From: Roseomonas sp. E05
GTDB lineage: Bacteria; Pseudomonadota; Alphaproteobacteria; Acetobacterales; Acetobacteraceae
DNA: 64,000 nt
Assembly (NCBI RefSeq): GCF_030063475.1
Contig: NZ_JASIRT010000014.1
Location: 1-64,000 of the forward strand
Direction of reading: 5' to 3'
The notes under the pieces were generated by a model. It was not told where the DNA came from and ran no database searches. It worked only from the letters and a program-made list of their open reading frames with translations. Positions within the stretch are counted from its first letter, which is position 1; each line of letters begins with the position of its first letter. Shown one piece after another: positions 1-8,693 of this stretch. The position numbers were made by a program, and so were the translations under genes.

Positions 1-144
1 AACCTGGCCGCCGCCGTCGGACGCCTCACCGCCCGCGACCTCGCCCTCCCCGTCGCACAGTACGACATGGAGGAATACTACAACGCCGTCCGCTCCAAGT
101 GGTTCGGTACAGGCAACCCGCTCAACGACGACAGGCGGGACTGA
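1..144 (+). CDS. C-terminal end of a TolC-family outer membrane protein (partial)
   Basis: Only the last 47 codons are inside the window; the reading frame is open from base 1 and stops at 142-144. The visible tail has the pattern LTARDLALPVAQYD followed by a Tyr/Trp-containing segment (YYNAVRSKWFGTG). This matches the C-terminal end of TolC-type outer membrane channel proteins of type I secretion and efflux systems in alphaproteobacteria. The family forms trimeric outer membrane channels that pair with an inner membrane transporter and a periplasmic adaptor. The gene converges on the CoA-transferase with only 4 bases between the stop codons, so no room is left for a separate terminator. The assignment rests on a short tail and the partner genes lie outside the window. 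Confidence 0.7.
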   Translation, partial: NLAAAVGRLTARDLALPVAQYDMEEYYNAVRSKWFGTGNPLNDDRRD

Positions 145-148
145 CGCC

Positions 149-1651
149 TCACCCCGCGAGGCGCTGCGCGGGCGGCAGCATGCTGCCCGTCCGCTGCGCC
201 CGCAGGTGCCAGCTCAGCGCCTCCTCCAGCAGGTGGGGGGCATGGCCGCCGCGGCGGCAGGCGGCGCGGAAGTAGTCGCGTGCCAGCGGCCGGAAGGCGG
301 GATGCATGCAGTTGGCGATGATCACCTCGGCCCGCTCGCGCGGGGCCAGGCCGCGCAGGTCGGCCAGGCCCTGCTCCGTCACCAGCACGTCCAGGTCCTG
401 CGCGCCGTGGTCCACATGGCTGGCCATCGGCACGATGCAGGAGAGCGCACCCCCCTTCGCCGTGGAAGGCGTGACGAAGACCGAGAGCCGCGCATTGCGG
501 GCGAAGTCGCCCGAGCCGCCGATGCCGTTGAGCATGGCCGAGCCGTTCACATGCGTGGAATTGACGTTGCCGTAGATGTCCACCTCCAGCGCCGAGTTCA
601 GGGCGAGGACGCCGAGCCGGCGCAGCACCTCGGCGGCATTGGTGATCTCCTGCGGCCGCAGCACCACCCGGCTGCGGTAGCGGCCGAAGTCGCGCAGCAC
701 GTCCTGCCGCTGGCCCAGCGTGATCGAGGAGGCGGAGGCGAAGAGAAGCCGCCCGGCATCCATCAGGTCGAAGGTGCTGTCCTGCAGCACCTCACTGAAC
801 ATGGTGAGCTGGGTGAAGGGTCCCTGGGCAAAGCCTGAGAGCACCGCATTCGCCACGCTGCCGATGCCGGCCTGCAGGGGTGCCAGGGCCTCGGTCAGCC
901 GCCCCTGCCGCACCTCGCGGGCCAGGAACTCCAGCAGATGCCCGGCGATGGCACCGGTGGTGGCGTCCGGCGCCTCCACCGTGGCGGGGCTGTCCGGCAG
1001 GTCGGTGGGAACGATGGCCACGATGTTGCGCGGGTCGAGGGGCAGATAGGGCAGGCCGATCCGGTCGGCGGGCTCCAGGATGCCGATCGGCAGCCGCGCG
1101 CCCCAGGCGGCCGGGGTGGCGATGTCGTGCACCCCTTCCAGCGCCGGCGACTGCGCCGCGTTCAGCTCGACGATGACGCTGGAGGCGTGCTGCAGGAAAG
1201 CCGCCGAGTTGCCGACCGAGGTGGTGGGCACGATGCCATGCCCATGCACCGCGACGGCCTCGATGATGGCGACCTCCGGCGGGCGCAGGTGGCCGGCGCG
1301 AATGAGGTCGGCCGTCTCGGAAAGGTGGTGATCGAGATAGAGGATCTCGCCGGCATTGATGGCGCGGCGCATCTCCGGGTCCACCTGGAAGGGGTAGCGG
1401 CGGGCGAGGGCACCGCTGCGGGCCAGCGCGCCGTCGGTGCCGTGGCCGAGCGAGGCGCCGGTGGCGAGAGTGAGCCGCAGTTCCTCCTTCTCGGCGCGGC
1501 GGGCGAGGGCCGCGGGCACCGCCTTGGCGTCGCCGGCGCGGGTGAAGCCGCTGAGGCCGACCACGGCGCCGGGGCGGATCAGTTGAGCGGCCTCCTCGGC
1601 GCTCATCAGTCGGGAGGCGAGGGAGTCGTGGCGCAGGCTCTCGGGACGCAT
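149..1651 (-). CDS. Acetyl-CoA hydrolase/CoA-transferase (succinyl-CoA:acetate type)
   Basis: A 500-residue protein of the acetyl-CoA hydrolase/transferase family, close to the usual 500-510 residues of succinyl-CoA:acetate CoA-transferase (AarC). These enzymes move CoA between acyl groups through a glutamyl-CoA intermediate. The family landmarks are visible: GIGSVANAV (about residues 262-270) and MFSEVLQD, whose Glu near residue 287 is the expected catalytic residue. A glycine-rich segment (NGIGGSGDFARNA) follows in the C-terminal half. I chose the ATG at 1651 because it is preceded by a GGAG ribosome binding site and matches family length; an upstream in-frame start would add 21 atypical residues. 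It is transcribed divergently from a LysR gene, a layout that often means control by that regulator. In acetic acid bacteria AarC bypasses succinyl-CoA synthetase; whether it does so here cannot be told from sequence. Confidence 0.88.
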   Translation of the reverse strand: MRPESLRHDSLASRLMSAEEAAQLIRPGAVVGLSGFTRAGDAKAVPAALARRAEKEELRLTLATGASLGHGTDGALARSGALARRYPFQVDPEMRRAINAGEILYLDHHLSETADLIRAGHLRPPEVAIIEAVAVHGHGIVPTTSVGNSAAFLQHASSVIVELNAAQSPALEGVHDIATPAAWGARLPIGILEPADRIGLPYLPLDPRNIVAIVPTDLPDSPATVEAPDATTGAIAGHLLEFLAREVRQGRLTEALAPLQAGIGSVANAVLSGFAQGPFTQLTMFSEVLQDSTFDLMDAGRLLFASASSITLGQRQDVLRDFGRYRSRVVLRPQEITNAAEVLRRLGVLALNSALEVDIYGNVNSTHVNGSAMLNGIGGSGDFARNARLSVFVTPSTAKGGALSCIVPMASHVDHGAQDLDVLVTEQGLADLRGLAPRERAEVIIANCMHPAFRPLARDYFRAACRRGGHAPHLLEEALSWHLRAQRTGSMLPPAQRLAG

Positions 1652-1746
1652 TCTTGGCTCCGCCGGGGTGGCGTTCTTGTTCAGGACGATGGTCCAGGCT
1701 AGGCCGCGCGGCACTTCCCCGTCATTGACGGGTCATGGAAAGCGGC

Positions 1747-1763
1747 TTCCCGGATTCCGGGAA
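1747..1763. promoter_or_regulatory. Palindrome upstream of the LysR gene (candidate operator)
   Basis: TTCCCGG-ATT-CCGGGAA is a perfect inverted repeat with 7-base arms and a 3-base centre. It lies 18 bases before the LysR start codon, inside the divergent intergenic region shared with the CoA-transferase. LysR regulators commonly bind imperfect palindromes in such positions and repress their own gene. The site is seen directly; its role is inferred. Confidence 0.4.
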
Positions 1764-1781
1764 ACGGCAGGAAGGCAGGCC

Positions 1782-2681
1782 ATGGACCGGTTCGAGGCGA
1801 TGACGCTGTTCAGCGCGGTGGCGGAGGCCGGTGGCTTCTCCGCCGCGAGCCGACGCCTGGGCATTCCCGTCTCCACGCTCTCGCGCAAGGTGGCGGCGCT
1901 GGAGGCGCAGCTCGGGACACGGCTGCTCCGGCGCAGCAGCCAGGGCCTGCAACTGACCGAGAAAGGCCGCGCCTGGCACATCCATTGCCGGCGCATCCTG
2001 GCGGAGATGGAGGCGGCCGAGGCGGCGCTCGGCGGCGATACGGCGACCGTCTCCGGCACCTTGCGGGTCACGGCGCCGGTCATCTTCGGGCTGCGCTTCG
2101 CCGCGCCGCTGGTGGCGGCCTTCATCGCGGCGCATCCCAGGGCCGCCGCGGAGCTTTCCCTCAACGACCGCCCGGTGGATCTGGCGGAGGAGGGCTTCGA
2201 TCTCGCCATCCGCACCGGCGTGCTGGCCGATTCCAGCCTGGTTGCGCGGCGCCTGGGCAGCTTCCGCCGTATCCTCTGCTGCGCCCCGGCCTATCTGGAG
2301 CGGCATGGCCCGGTCGGCACGCCCGCCGACCTCGAACGGGTGGAGGCTCTGGTCTTCACCCGGCTCGCGAATCCGCAGCGCTGGCGCCTGCGGGATGCCA
2401 GCGGCGCCGAGCAGGTGGCGGCGGTGCGGGGCAGGCTCGTCTCGGACAGTGCCGATGCGCTCTATGTCGCCGCGCTGGCGGGGCAGGGGGTGATCCTGAC
2501 CCCTGCCTGGCAGGCGCGGGCCGACATCGAGGCGGGGCGGCTGGTGCGGCTGCTGCCGGAGTTCGCCACCGCGCCGGTGCCGGTGCATGCGCTCTTCCCG
2601 GATGCGCGGCTGCTCTCCGGCAAGGTGCGGGCGCTGCTCGACGCCGCCGTCCGCGCCGCGCCCGCCCTGCTGGAGCCGTGA
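1782..2681 (+). CDS. LysR-family transcriptional regulator
   Basis: A 299-residue LysR-type regulator. The N-terminal winged helix-turn-helix is clear: MDRFEAMTLFSAVAEAGGF, then SAASRRLGIPVSTLSRKVAALEAQLG at about residues 20-45. The rest is the usual effector-binding domain, with the typical segment of the CrgA/DsdC-like subgroup (SLNDRPVDLAEEGFDLAIRTG). The ATG at 1782 is chosen because it begins exactly at the conserved helix-turn-helix region and has a GGAAGG ribosome binding site. The gene is divergent from the CoA-transferase and probably regulates it, itself, or both. The effector is unknown. Confidence 0.93.
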   Translation: MDRFEAMTLFSAVAEAGGFSAASRRLGIPVSTLSRKVAALEAQLGTRLLRRSSQGLQLTEKGRAWHIHCRRILAEMEAAEAALGGDTATVSGTLRVTAPVIFGLRFAAPLVAAFIAAHPRAAAELSLNDRPVDLAEEGFDLAIRTGVLADSSLVARRLGSFRRILCCAPAYLERHGPVGTPADLERVEALVFTRLANPQRWRLRDASGAEQVAAVRGRLVSDSADALYVAALAGQGVILTPAWQARADIEAGRLVRLLPEFATAPVPVHALFPDARLLSGKVRALLDAAVRAAPALLEP

Positions 2682-2685
2682 GGGC

Positions 2686-3801
2686 TCAGGCCATCTCGGT
2701 CGCCAGCATCTCGCTGACATGGTCGGCGAGGGCGAGGGAGGCGGTCAGCCCCGGCGATTCGATGCCGAACAGGTTCACCAGCCCCGCGATTCCGTGTACC
2801 GCCGGCCCCTGCACCACGAAGTCCTGCGCCGCCTGCTTCGGCCCGACGATCTTCGGGCGGATGCCGGAATAGCCGGGCTGCAGCGCGCCCTCCGGCAGGC
2901 CGGGCCAATAGCGGCGGATGGCGGCGTAGAAGCTATCGCCACGCTTCGGGTCCACCTCATAGTCGACATGGTCCACCCATTCGACATCCGGCCCGAAGCG
3001 GCACTGGCCGCCGAGGTCGATGGTCAGGTGCGTGCCCAGCCCGCCCGGCACCGGCACCGGATAGATCAGGCGGGAGAAGGGCGAGCGCCCCGCCAGGGTG
3101 AAGTAGTTGCCCTTGGCGTAGTAGGTGGGCGGCACATGCGCGGCCGGCATCCCCTCCAGGCTGCCCGCCAGCTTCGGCGCGTACAGCCCGGCGGAATTGA
3201 TCAGCGTGCGGCAGCGCAGTTCCATCGGCTCGGCGCCGCCGACGCGGATCTCCGCCCCCCCCTCCGGCAGCAGCCGCCCGCCGAGCACCGGGCTGTGGAA
3301 GACGAACATCGCGCCCGCATTCTCGGCATCGCCCTGCAGCGCCAGCATGTAGGCGTGGCTGTCGATGATGCCGGTGGAAGGCGAGACCAGCGCGGCGACG
3401 CAGGCCAGCGCCGGTTCCATTTCCAGGGCCTCCTCGCGGCTGACGAGCCGCAGGTCCGGCACGCCATTGGCGGCGGCGCGCGCCTGGATGGAGGCGAGCT
3501 TGCCCTGCTCCTCCTCATTCGTGGCCACGATCAGCTTGCCGCAGTCCTGGTGCGGCACGCCGCGCTCGGCGCAGTACCGGTAGAGCTTCCTCTTGCCCTC
3601 GACGCAGAAGCGCGCCATCAGGCTGTCCTTCGGGTAGTAGATGCCGGCGTGGATGACCTCGCTGTTGCGCGACGAGGTCTCGGTGCCGATCCCCTCGGCC
3701 GCTTCCAGCACCAGGACTTCCCGCCCGGCCAGCGCCATCTGCCGCGCCACCGCCAGGCCGACCACGCCGGCGCCGATGACGATGCAATCAACCTCGTCCA
3801 A
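2686..3801 (-). CDS. FAD-dependent oxidoreductase, L-2-hydroxyglutarate dehydrogenase (LhgO)-like
   Basis: A 371-residue protein of the DAO (D-amino acid oxidase-like) FAD superfamily. It begins with an FAD-binding Rossmann motif ([19 protein letters not shown]) and continues with [18 protein letters not shown], which is characteristic of the LhgO/L2HGDH subgroup that oxidises L-2-hydroxyglutarate to 2-oxoglutarate. The C-terminal FAD-binding segment [10 protein letters not shown] and [14 protein letters not shown] are also typical. The start is a TTG at 3801 with a strong GGGAGGGAG site 8 bases upstream; the next ATG would destroy the Rossmann fold. It converges on the LysR gene with 4 bases between stops. 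Related glycerol-3-phosphate-type oxidoreductases cannot be fully excluded. Confidence 0.82.
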   Translation of the reverse strand: MDEVDCIVIGAGVVGLAVARQMALAGREVLVLEAAEGIGTETSSRNSEVIHAGIYYPKDSLMARFCVEGKRKLYRYCAERGVPHQDCGKLIVATNEEEQGKLASIQARAAANGVPDLRLVSREEALEMEPALACVAALVSPSTGIIDSHAYMLALQGDAENAGAMFVFHSPVLGGRLLPEGGAEIRVGGAEPMELRCRTLINSAGLYAPKLAGSLEGMPAAHVPPTYYAKGNYFTLAGRSPFSRLIYPVPVPGGLGTHLTIDLGGQCRFGPDVEWVDHVDYEVDPKRGDSFYAAIRRYWPGLPEGALQPGYSGIRPKIVGPKQAAQDFVVQGPAVHGIAGLVNLFGIESPGLTASLALADHVSEMLATEMA

Positions 3802-3959
3802 AGCCTTCTCCCTCCCGGTGTCACGGGGGTTTCCTCTCTAGCGCGCAATGCCCGCGCCGTCGCCTGCCGGTTGACGGCCCGCCGCCGAGAAGCCGCTCAA
3901 AAATGCGATGGGCGTGGCAGGGCTTGACGCCCTGGCCGCGGCGCATCACGCAGCAGCCC

Positions 3960-5765
3960 ATGGCAGCCCCTCCGATCCTTATGCTCCAGGACATCCGCCT
4001 CGGCTTCGGCACCACGCCGCTGCTGACGGGCGCGACCCTCTCCGTCTCTCCGGGCGAGCGGCTGGCGCTGATCGGCCGCAACGGCTCGGGCAAGTCCACC
4101 CTGATGAAGATCGCCGCCGGCCTGGCGCAGGCGGATGGCGGCACGCGCTTCGTCCAGCCTGGCGCCACGCTGCGCTACCTGGAGCAGGAGCCGGACCTCG
4201 CGGGCTTCCCCAATGTGCTCGCCTATGTCGAGGCCGGCCTCGCGCCGGGCGACGACCCCTACCGCGCGCGCTATCTGCTGGAGCAGCTCGGCCTGACCGG
4301 CGAGGAGGCGCCGGCCAACCTCTCCGGTGGCGAGGCCCGCCGCGCCGCCCTGGCCCGCGTGCTGGCGCCGTCCCCCGACATCCTGCTGCTGGACGAGCCG
4401 ACCAACCACCTCGACCTGCCCGCCATCGAGTGGCTGGAGCAGGAGATCGGCGCCATGCGCTCGGCGCTGGTGCTGATCAGCCACGACCGCCGCTTCCTGG
4501 AGACGATGACGCGGGAGATGCTCTGGCTCGACCGCGGCACCACGCGGCGCCTCGCCCGCGGCTTCGCCCATTTCGAGGAATGGCGCGACGCGGTGCTGGA
4601 GCAGGAGGAGCAGGAGGCGCACAAGCTCGACCGGCAGATCGCCCGCGAAGAGGACTGGATGCGCTACGGCGTCACCGCCCGGCGCAAGCGCAACGTCCGC
4701 CGCGTGGCGGAACTGGCCGGGCTGCGCCAGCAGCGGCGGGAGCGTCGCGCCGCCCAGGGCGGGGTCAGGATGGCGGTGGCGGAGGGCGAGGGCTCCGGCA
4801 CGCTGGTCGCCGCCGCCGACAGCATCTCCAAGTCCTATGGCGACCGAATGGTGGTGCGCGACTTCTCCACCCGCATCCTGCGCGGCGACCGGGTCGGCAT
4901 CGTCGGCCCCAATGGCGCGGGCAAGACGACGCTGCTCTCCATGCTGACCGGCACCCTGGCGCCGGACAGCGGCGAGATCCGCCTCGGCACCGGCATCGCC
5001 ATGGTGACGCTCGACCAGCGGCGTGAGGCGCTGGACCCGAACACCACGCTCTCCGAGGCGCTGACCGGCAAGCGCGGCGATCAGGTCTGGGTGAACGGCC
5101 AGCCACGCCACGTGATCGGCTACATGAAGGACTTCCTGTTCCTGCCGGAGCAGGCCCGCACGCCGGTCTCGGCCCTTTCGGGCGGTGAGCGTGGGCGCCT
5201 GCTGCTGGCGCGCGCCTTTGCCACGCCCTCCAACCTGCTGGTGCTGGACGAGCCCACCAACGACCTCGACCTGGAGACGCTCGACCTGCTGCAGGAGCAG
5301 ATCGCCGAGTATTCCGGCACGGTGATCGTGGTCAGCCACGACCGCGACTTCCTCGACCGCGTGGCGACCAACGTCATCGCCTGGGAAGGCGAGGGGCGCT
5401 GGCAGGACTATGCCGGCGGCTATTCGGACATGGTGGCGCAGCGCGGCCATGGCGTGCGCGCCCGTGGCGAGCCCGCCCGCGGCCCCGCCACGCCGAAGCC
5501 CGCCTCCGCCGCCGCGCCGGCCGTCCGCAAGAAGCTCTCCTTCAAGGACCAGCACGAGCTGGAAACCCTGCCGGCGCGCATGAAGAAACTGGAGGCCGAG
5601 GCGGCGAAGCTGAAGGAGATCCTGGCCGACCCGGACCTCTACAGCCGGGACCGCGCGCGCTTCGACAAGGCGACGGAACTGCTGGGCAGGACCGAAACCG
5701 CCCTGGCCGAGGCCGAGGAGCGCTGGCTGGAGCTGGAGATGCTGCGGGAGGAGCTGGAGGGCTGA
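3960..5765 (+). CDS. uup: ABC-F family ATPase, Uup type
   Basis: A 601-residue soluble protein with two ABC ATPase domains and no membrane segments. The first has Walker [10 protein letters not shown], signature [14 protein letters not shown] and Walker [14 protein letters not shown]. The second has [24 protein letters not shown] and [12 protein letters not shown]. An Arg-rich linker ([16 protein letters not shown]) and a C-terminal coiled coil of about 75 residues, rich in Lys, Glu and Leu, mark the Uup branch. ABC-F proteins act on the ribosome or on branched nucleic acid intermediates, not in transport. The ATG at 3960 gives the normal N-terminus; the upstream extension of 19 residues is not family-like. 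The gene runs alone and ends just before a REPIN-like repeat. Confidence 0.9.
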   Translation: MAAPPILMLQDIRLGFGTTPLLTGATLSVSPGERLALIGRNGSGKSTLMKIAAGLAQADGGTRFVQPGATLRYLEQEPDLAGFPNVLAYVEAGLAPGDDPYRARYLLEQLGLTGEEAPANLSGGEARRAALARVLAPSPDILLLDEPTNHLDLPAIEWLEQEIGAMRSALVLISHDRRFLETMTREMLWLDRGTTRRLARGFAHFEEWRDAVLEQEEQEAHKLDRQIAREEDWMRYGVTARRKRNVRRVAELAGLRQQRRERRAAQGGVRMAVAEGEGSGTLVAAADSISKSYGDRMVVRDFSTRILRGDRVGIVGPNGAGKTTLLSMLTGTLAPDSGEIRLGTGIAMVTLDQRREALDPNTTLSEALTGKRGDQVWVNGQPRHVIGYMKDFLFLPEQARTPVSALSGGERGRLLLARAFATPSNLLVLDEPTNDLDLETLDLLQEQIAEYSGTVIVVSHDRDFLDRVATNVIAWEGEGRWQDYAGGYSDMVAQRGHGVRARGEPARGPATPKPASAAAPAVRKKLSFKDQHELETLPARMKKLEAEAAKLKEILADPDLYSRDRARFDKATELLGRTETALAEAEERWLELEMLREELEG

Positions 5766-5790
5766 CCCTCCGGCCCTCCAAGGGCAGAGC

Positions 5791-5906
5791 CGGGGGAGAA
5801 TGAATTCTCCCCCGGGCTTCCTCTTCTTCTTTTTGTCAGCTTGCAGCGCCGGCTGCCCTGAACCGACAGAAAAAAGAAGGGGGTTCGGGGGAATTCTTTC
5901 CCCCGA
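5791..5906. repeat. REPIN-like inverted doublet, copy A
   Basis: A 116-base intergenic repeat between the convergent uup and pip genes. It has a hairpin at each end: 5791-5814 (arms CGGGGGAGAAT/ATTCTCCCCCG, 2-base loop GA) and 5885-5906 (arms TCGGGGGAA/TTCCCCCGA, loop TTCT). Inside each hairpin lies a pyrimidine-rich tract ending in TTTTTGTCAG on one side and its inverted relative CGACAGAAAAAAG on the other. The two halves are therefore inverted versions of one unit, as in REPIN elements. A second copy in the opposite orientation lies at 8521-8678. It may also terminate transcription from both sides. Confidence 0.7.
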
Positions 5907-5911
5907 GCTTC

Positions 5912-6871
5912 CTATCCGATGCGTTCCCGCAGCCGCGCCGCCGCGGTGTAGAGCGCCGCGTGCACCTCAGGCTCCCCGGTGGTGTGGTTGCCGTCGTTGA
6001 CGATGGTGAAATCGGCTTCCGGCCAGGCCTGATGCAGCTCGAACGCGGTGACGGCGGGCGTCACCACGTCGTAGCGCGCCTGGACGATGGCGGCGGGGAT
6101 ATGCCGGATGCGCCCGACCTCGCGCAGAAGCTGCCCTTCCTCCAGCCAGGCGCCGTGCATGCAGTAGTCGGTGAAGAGGCGCGACACGGCCAGCGCCTTC
6201 GCCGGCTCGGTCAGGTTGGCGATATGCGCCGGGTCGGGGCGGAAGGTCTGGGTGCGGGCGGAGAAGCCGCGCAGGGCGATGCCGGCGGGGATGTGCACCG
6301 CCGGGTCGGGGTTCATCAGCCGGCGGTGGTAGGCCGCGAGCAGGTCGCCGCGCTCGGCCTCGGGAACATGGGCGGCGAACTCCGCCCAGTGATCGGGGAA
6401 GAGGCTGCGTACGCCGTGGAACCACCACGCCACTTCCTGCTTGCGCGCGGTGAAGATGCCGGAGAGGCGCAGCGCCGTGACGCGCTCCGGGTGCGCCTGC
6501 GCATAGGCGAGGCCGAGGCAGGAGCCCCAGCTATGGCCCATCACCGCCCAGGCCGGCACGCCGAAATGCGCGCGCAGCCGCTCCAGGTCAGCGACCAGAT
6601 GGGCGGTGGTATTGGCCTCGGTGCTGGCATGGGGCGTGGAATCGCCGCAACCGCGCTGGTCAAAGCGCAGCACGCGCCATTGCGAGAGGTCGAGGCTGCG
6701 CAGCACCGAGGGGTTGCTGCCGGCGCCCGGGCCGCCATGCAGGAACACCACGGGCGGCGCATCGGCGCGGCCATATTCCCACCAGGCCAGGCGGTGGCCC
6801 TGGCCGACATCGAGATGGCCGGCGGCGACGGGATCGGGGAGGGGGCTGTCGAGGGTCGGGATCTGCGGCAT
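5912..6871 (-). CDS. pip: Proline iminopeptidase (prolyl aminopeptidase)
   Basis: A 319-residue alpha/beta hydrolase of peptidase family S33, which removes N-terminal proline from peptides in the cytoplasm. The oxyanion loop HGGPGAG is at about residues 45-51, DQRGCGDS at 71-78, and the nucleophile motif GHSWGS places Ser114 as the catalytic serine. The acid is probably the Asp in QARYDVVTP and the base the His in NDGNH near the C-terminus. The ATG at 6871 gives the standard N-terminus (MPQIPTLDSPLP) and family length. It is divergent from greB with an 81-base gap. No signal peptide is seen. Confidence 0.93.
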   Translation of the reverse strand: MPQIPTLDSPLPDPVAAGHLDVGQGHRLAWWEYGRADAPPVVFLHGGPGAGSNPSVLRSLDLSQWRVLRFDQRGCGDSTPHASTEANTTAHLVADLERLRAHFGVPAWAVMGHSWGSCLGLAYAQAHPERVTALRLSGIFTARKQEVAWWFHGVRSLFPDHWAEFAAHVPEAERGDLLAAYHRRLMNPDPAVHIPAGIALRGFSARTQTFRPDPAHIANLTEPAKALAVSRLFTDYCMHGAWLEEGQLLREVGRIRHIPAAIVQARYDVVTPAVTAFELHQAWPEADFTIVNDGNHTTGEPEVHAALYTAAARLRERIG

Positions 6872-6952
6872 GGCCCGGCAGTCTTGCCTGTATTGCGCGG
6901 GCTGGCCATCCCGCGTTAACCGCGCCGCCAGACCCGCAGGAGGAGCCCGCCG

Positions 6953-7477
6953 ATGGACGAGGACGACGAGGACGACGCGCCGCCCGGCCTGCCGCCCGGC
7001 ACGCCCTTCTACATGACGCCCGCCGGCCATGCGGCGCTCCAGGCCGAGCTGCGCCAGCTCTGGAACGAGGAGCGGCCGAAGGTGGTGGAGATCGTTTCCT
7101 GGGCCGCCAGCCTCGGCGACCGCAGCGAGAACGCCGACTACCAGTACGGCAAGCGCCGCCTGCGCGAGATCGATCGCCGCGTCCGCTTCCTGCGCAAGCG
7201 GCTGGAGCGGGTGCAGGTGGTGGACCCGGCGGCGCAGGCCCGGCGCGACCAGGTCTTCTTCGGTGCCACCGTCACCTATGCGCGGGAGGACGATTCGGAG
7301 GTCACCGTCACCATCGTCGGCGTGGACGAGGCGGAGGCCGAGCAGGGCCGCATCTCCTGGGTCTCGCCGGTGGCGCGGGCGCTGCTGAAGGCGCGGGTCG
7401 GCGATCTGGTGCGCATCCGCACGCCGAACGGTCCGGAGGAGGTTGAGGTGGTGGCGATCCGATACCCCGGGGCCTGA
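6953..7477 (+). CDS. greB: Transcription elongation factor GreB
   Basis: A 174-residue Gre factor. These proteins insert a coiled-coil into the secondary channel of RNA polymerase and stimulate cleavage of backtracked RNA. The N-terminal coiled-coil holds the acidic tip (GDRSENADYQYGKRRLREIDRRV), and the C-terminal FKBP-like domain starts near FGATVTYARED. The YQYGKRRLR pattern favours GreB over GreA. The N-terminus has an unusual run of Asp and Glu (MDEDDEDDA), about 12 residues longer than the core. An AGGAGGAG ribosome binding site precedes the ATG. Confidence 0.93.
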   Translation: MDEDDEDDAPPGLPPGTPFYMTPAGHAALQAELRQLWNEERPKVVEIVSWAASLGDRSENADYQYGKRRLREIDRRVRFLRKRLERVQVVDPAAQARRDQVFFGATVTYAREDDSEVTVTIVGVDEAEAEQGRISWVSPVARALLKARVGDLVRIRTPNGPEEVEVVAIRYPGA

Positions 7478-7566
7478 GGCCGGCACGCGGAGGCGTCCTT
7501 TCCTCTGGCGCAACGGTCGGGCTGGCGCCATGCTGGCGCGGCGCGGCCGGACGCCGCGCCACGGAA

Positions 7567-8511
7567 ATGCCGGACACGTCACCCATGTCGCAACACGTTG
7601 CCCGCCCGCTGGCCCTGAGGGGCCTGCCGCTGCGCCTGGGCAGCTTCTGGGCCCGCCTTTCCCCCACGCTCCGGGGCATGGCCTGGATGGCCCTTTCCGG
7701 CCTCAGCTTCTGTCTGCTGAACGGGCTGATGAGCGGCATGACGCGCGAGATGGAGCCCTTCCAGGCCCAGTTCCTGCGCTACGTCTTCGGTTTCGCGGTG
7801 ATGCTGCCGCTGCTCTGGCGGCAGGGCCTGACGGCCTTCGCGCCGAACGGCCTCTCGGGCCAGCTCTGGCGCGGCGTGGTGCACACGGCGGGGCTGCTGC
7901 TCTGGTTCCTGGCCCTGCCGCATATTCCCCTGGCCGATGTGACGGCGCTCGGCTTCACCGGGCCGATCTTCATCATGTTCGGCGCCGTGGTCTTCCTGAA
8001 GGAGAAGGTGGTGCTCTCCCGCTGGGTGGCGGCGGCGGTCGGGCTGGTCGGCGTCGCCATCGTGCTGGGCCCGAAGCTCTCCGGCGGCGGCGGATGGACG
8101 CTGATGATGCTTGCCTCCTCCCCGCTCTTCGCCGCCTCCTTCCTGATCACCAAGGCGCTGACCCGGCGGGACCGGCCGGAGGTGATCGTGATGTGGCAGG
8201 CCATCACCATCTCGCTGTTCACCCTGCCTTTCGCCCTCCCGCTCTGGATCTGGCCGACGCCGGCCCAGCTCGGCTGGTTCGTGGTGGCCGGGCTGCTCGG
8301 CAGCTTCGGCCACTGGTGCCTGACCGAAGCCTTCCGGCTGGCCGACGTCTCCGCCACCCAGCCGGTGAAGTTCCTCGACCTCGCCTGGGCGGCGCTGCTC
8401 GGCTTCCTGCTGTTCGGCGACGTGCCGGGCTGGACAACCTACGCCGGCGCGGCGGTCATCTTCGCCTCCGCCACCTGGATGGCCCGGCGGGAGGCCGCCG
8501 GGCGCGGGTGA
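7567..8511 (+). CDS. EamA-family DMT transporter
   Basis: A 314-residue integral membrane protein with about ten hydrophobic segments arranged as two EamA repeats. Typical stretches are LSGLSFCLLNGLMSGM and the conserved LADVTALGFTGPIF region near the fourth helix; the second repeat has LTEAFRLADVSATQPVKFLDL. This is the RhaT/EamA drug/metabolite transporter pattern, whose members export amino acids, nucleotides or other small metabolites; the substrate is unknown. Two ATGs in frame, 7567 and 7585, are possible and neither has a convincing ribosome binding site. The gene faces the M20 peptidase, with REPIN copy B between them. Confidence 0.88.
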   Translation: MPDTSPMSQHVARPLALRGLPLRLGSFWARLSPTLRGMAWMALSGLSFCLLNGLMSGMTREMEPFQAQFLRYVFGFAVMLPLLWRQGLTAFAPNGLSGQLWRGVVHTAGLLLWFLALPHIPLADVTALGFTGPIFIMFGAVVFLKEKVVLSRWVAAAVGLVGVAIVLGPKLSGGGGWTLMMLASSPLFAASFLITKALTRRDRPEVIVMWQAITISLFTLPFALPLWIWPTPAQLGWFVVAGLLGSFGHWCLTEAFRLADVSATQPVKFLDLAWAALLGFLLFGDVPGWTTYAGAAVIFASATWMARREAAGRG

Positions 8512-8520
8512 GGGAAAAGG

Positions 8521-8678
8521 TCGGGGGGAAGGAGTTCCCCCCGAACCCCCCATCTTTTTTCTGTCAGATGGTGGCAGTCGCCGGGGCTGATGCAGCCCCG
8601 GCGCGAGCGCGCGCCGTCAGCGCAACAAACTGATAGAGAGAAGAAGAGGGGGCGCGGGGGAGAATTCATTCTCCCCCG
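8521..8678. repeat. REPIN-like inverted doublet, copy B (opposite orientation)
   Basis: A 158-base relative of the repeat at 5791-5906, inverted with respect to it, again between convergent genes. The end hairpins are 8521-8544 (arms TCGGGGGGAA/TTCCCCCCGA, loop GGAG) and 8654-8679 (12-base arms ending in GGGGGAGAAT, loop TC). The stem 8655-8678 is the exact reverse complement of the copy A stem at 5791-5814. Between them an extra perfect hairpin sits at 8579-8603, with 11-base arms CGCCGGGGCTG and loop ATG. The middle differs from copy A while the two ends are conserved. Confidence 0.7.
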
Positions 8679-8693
8679 CCTTCTTCGGTCCAC

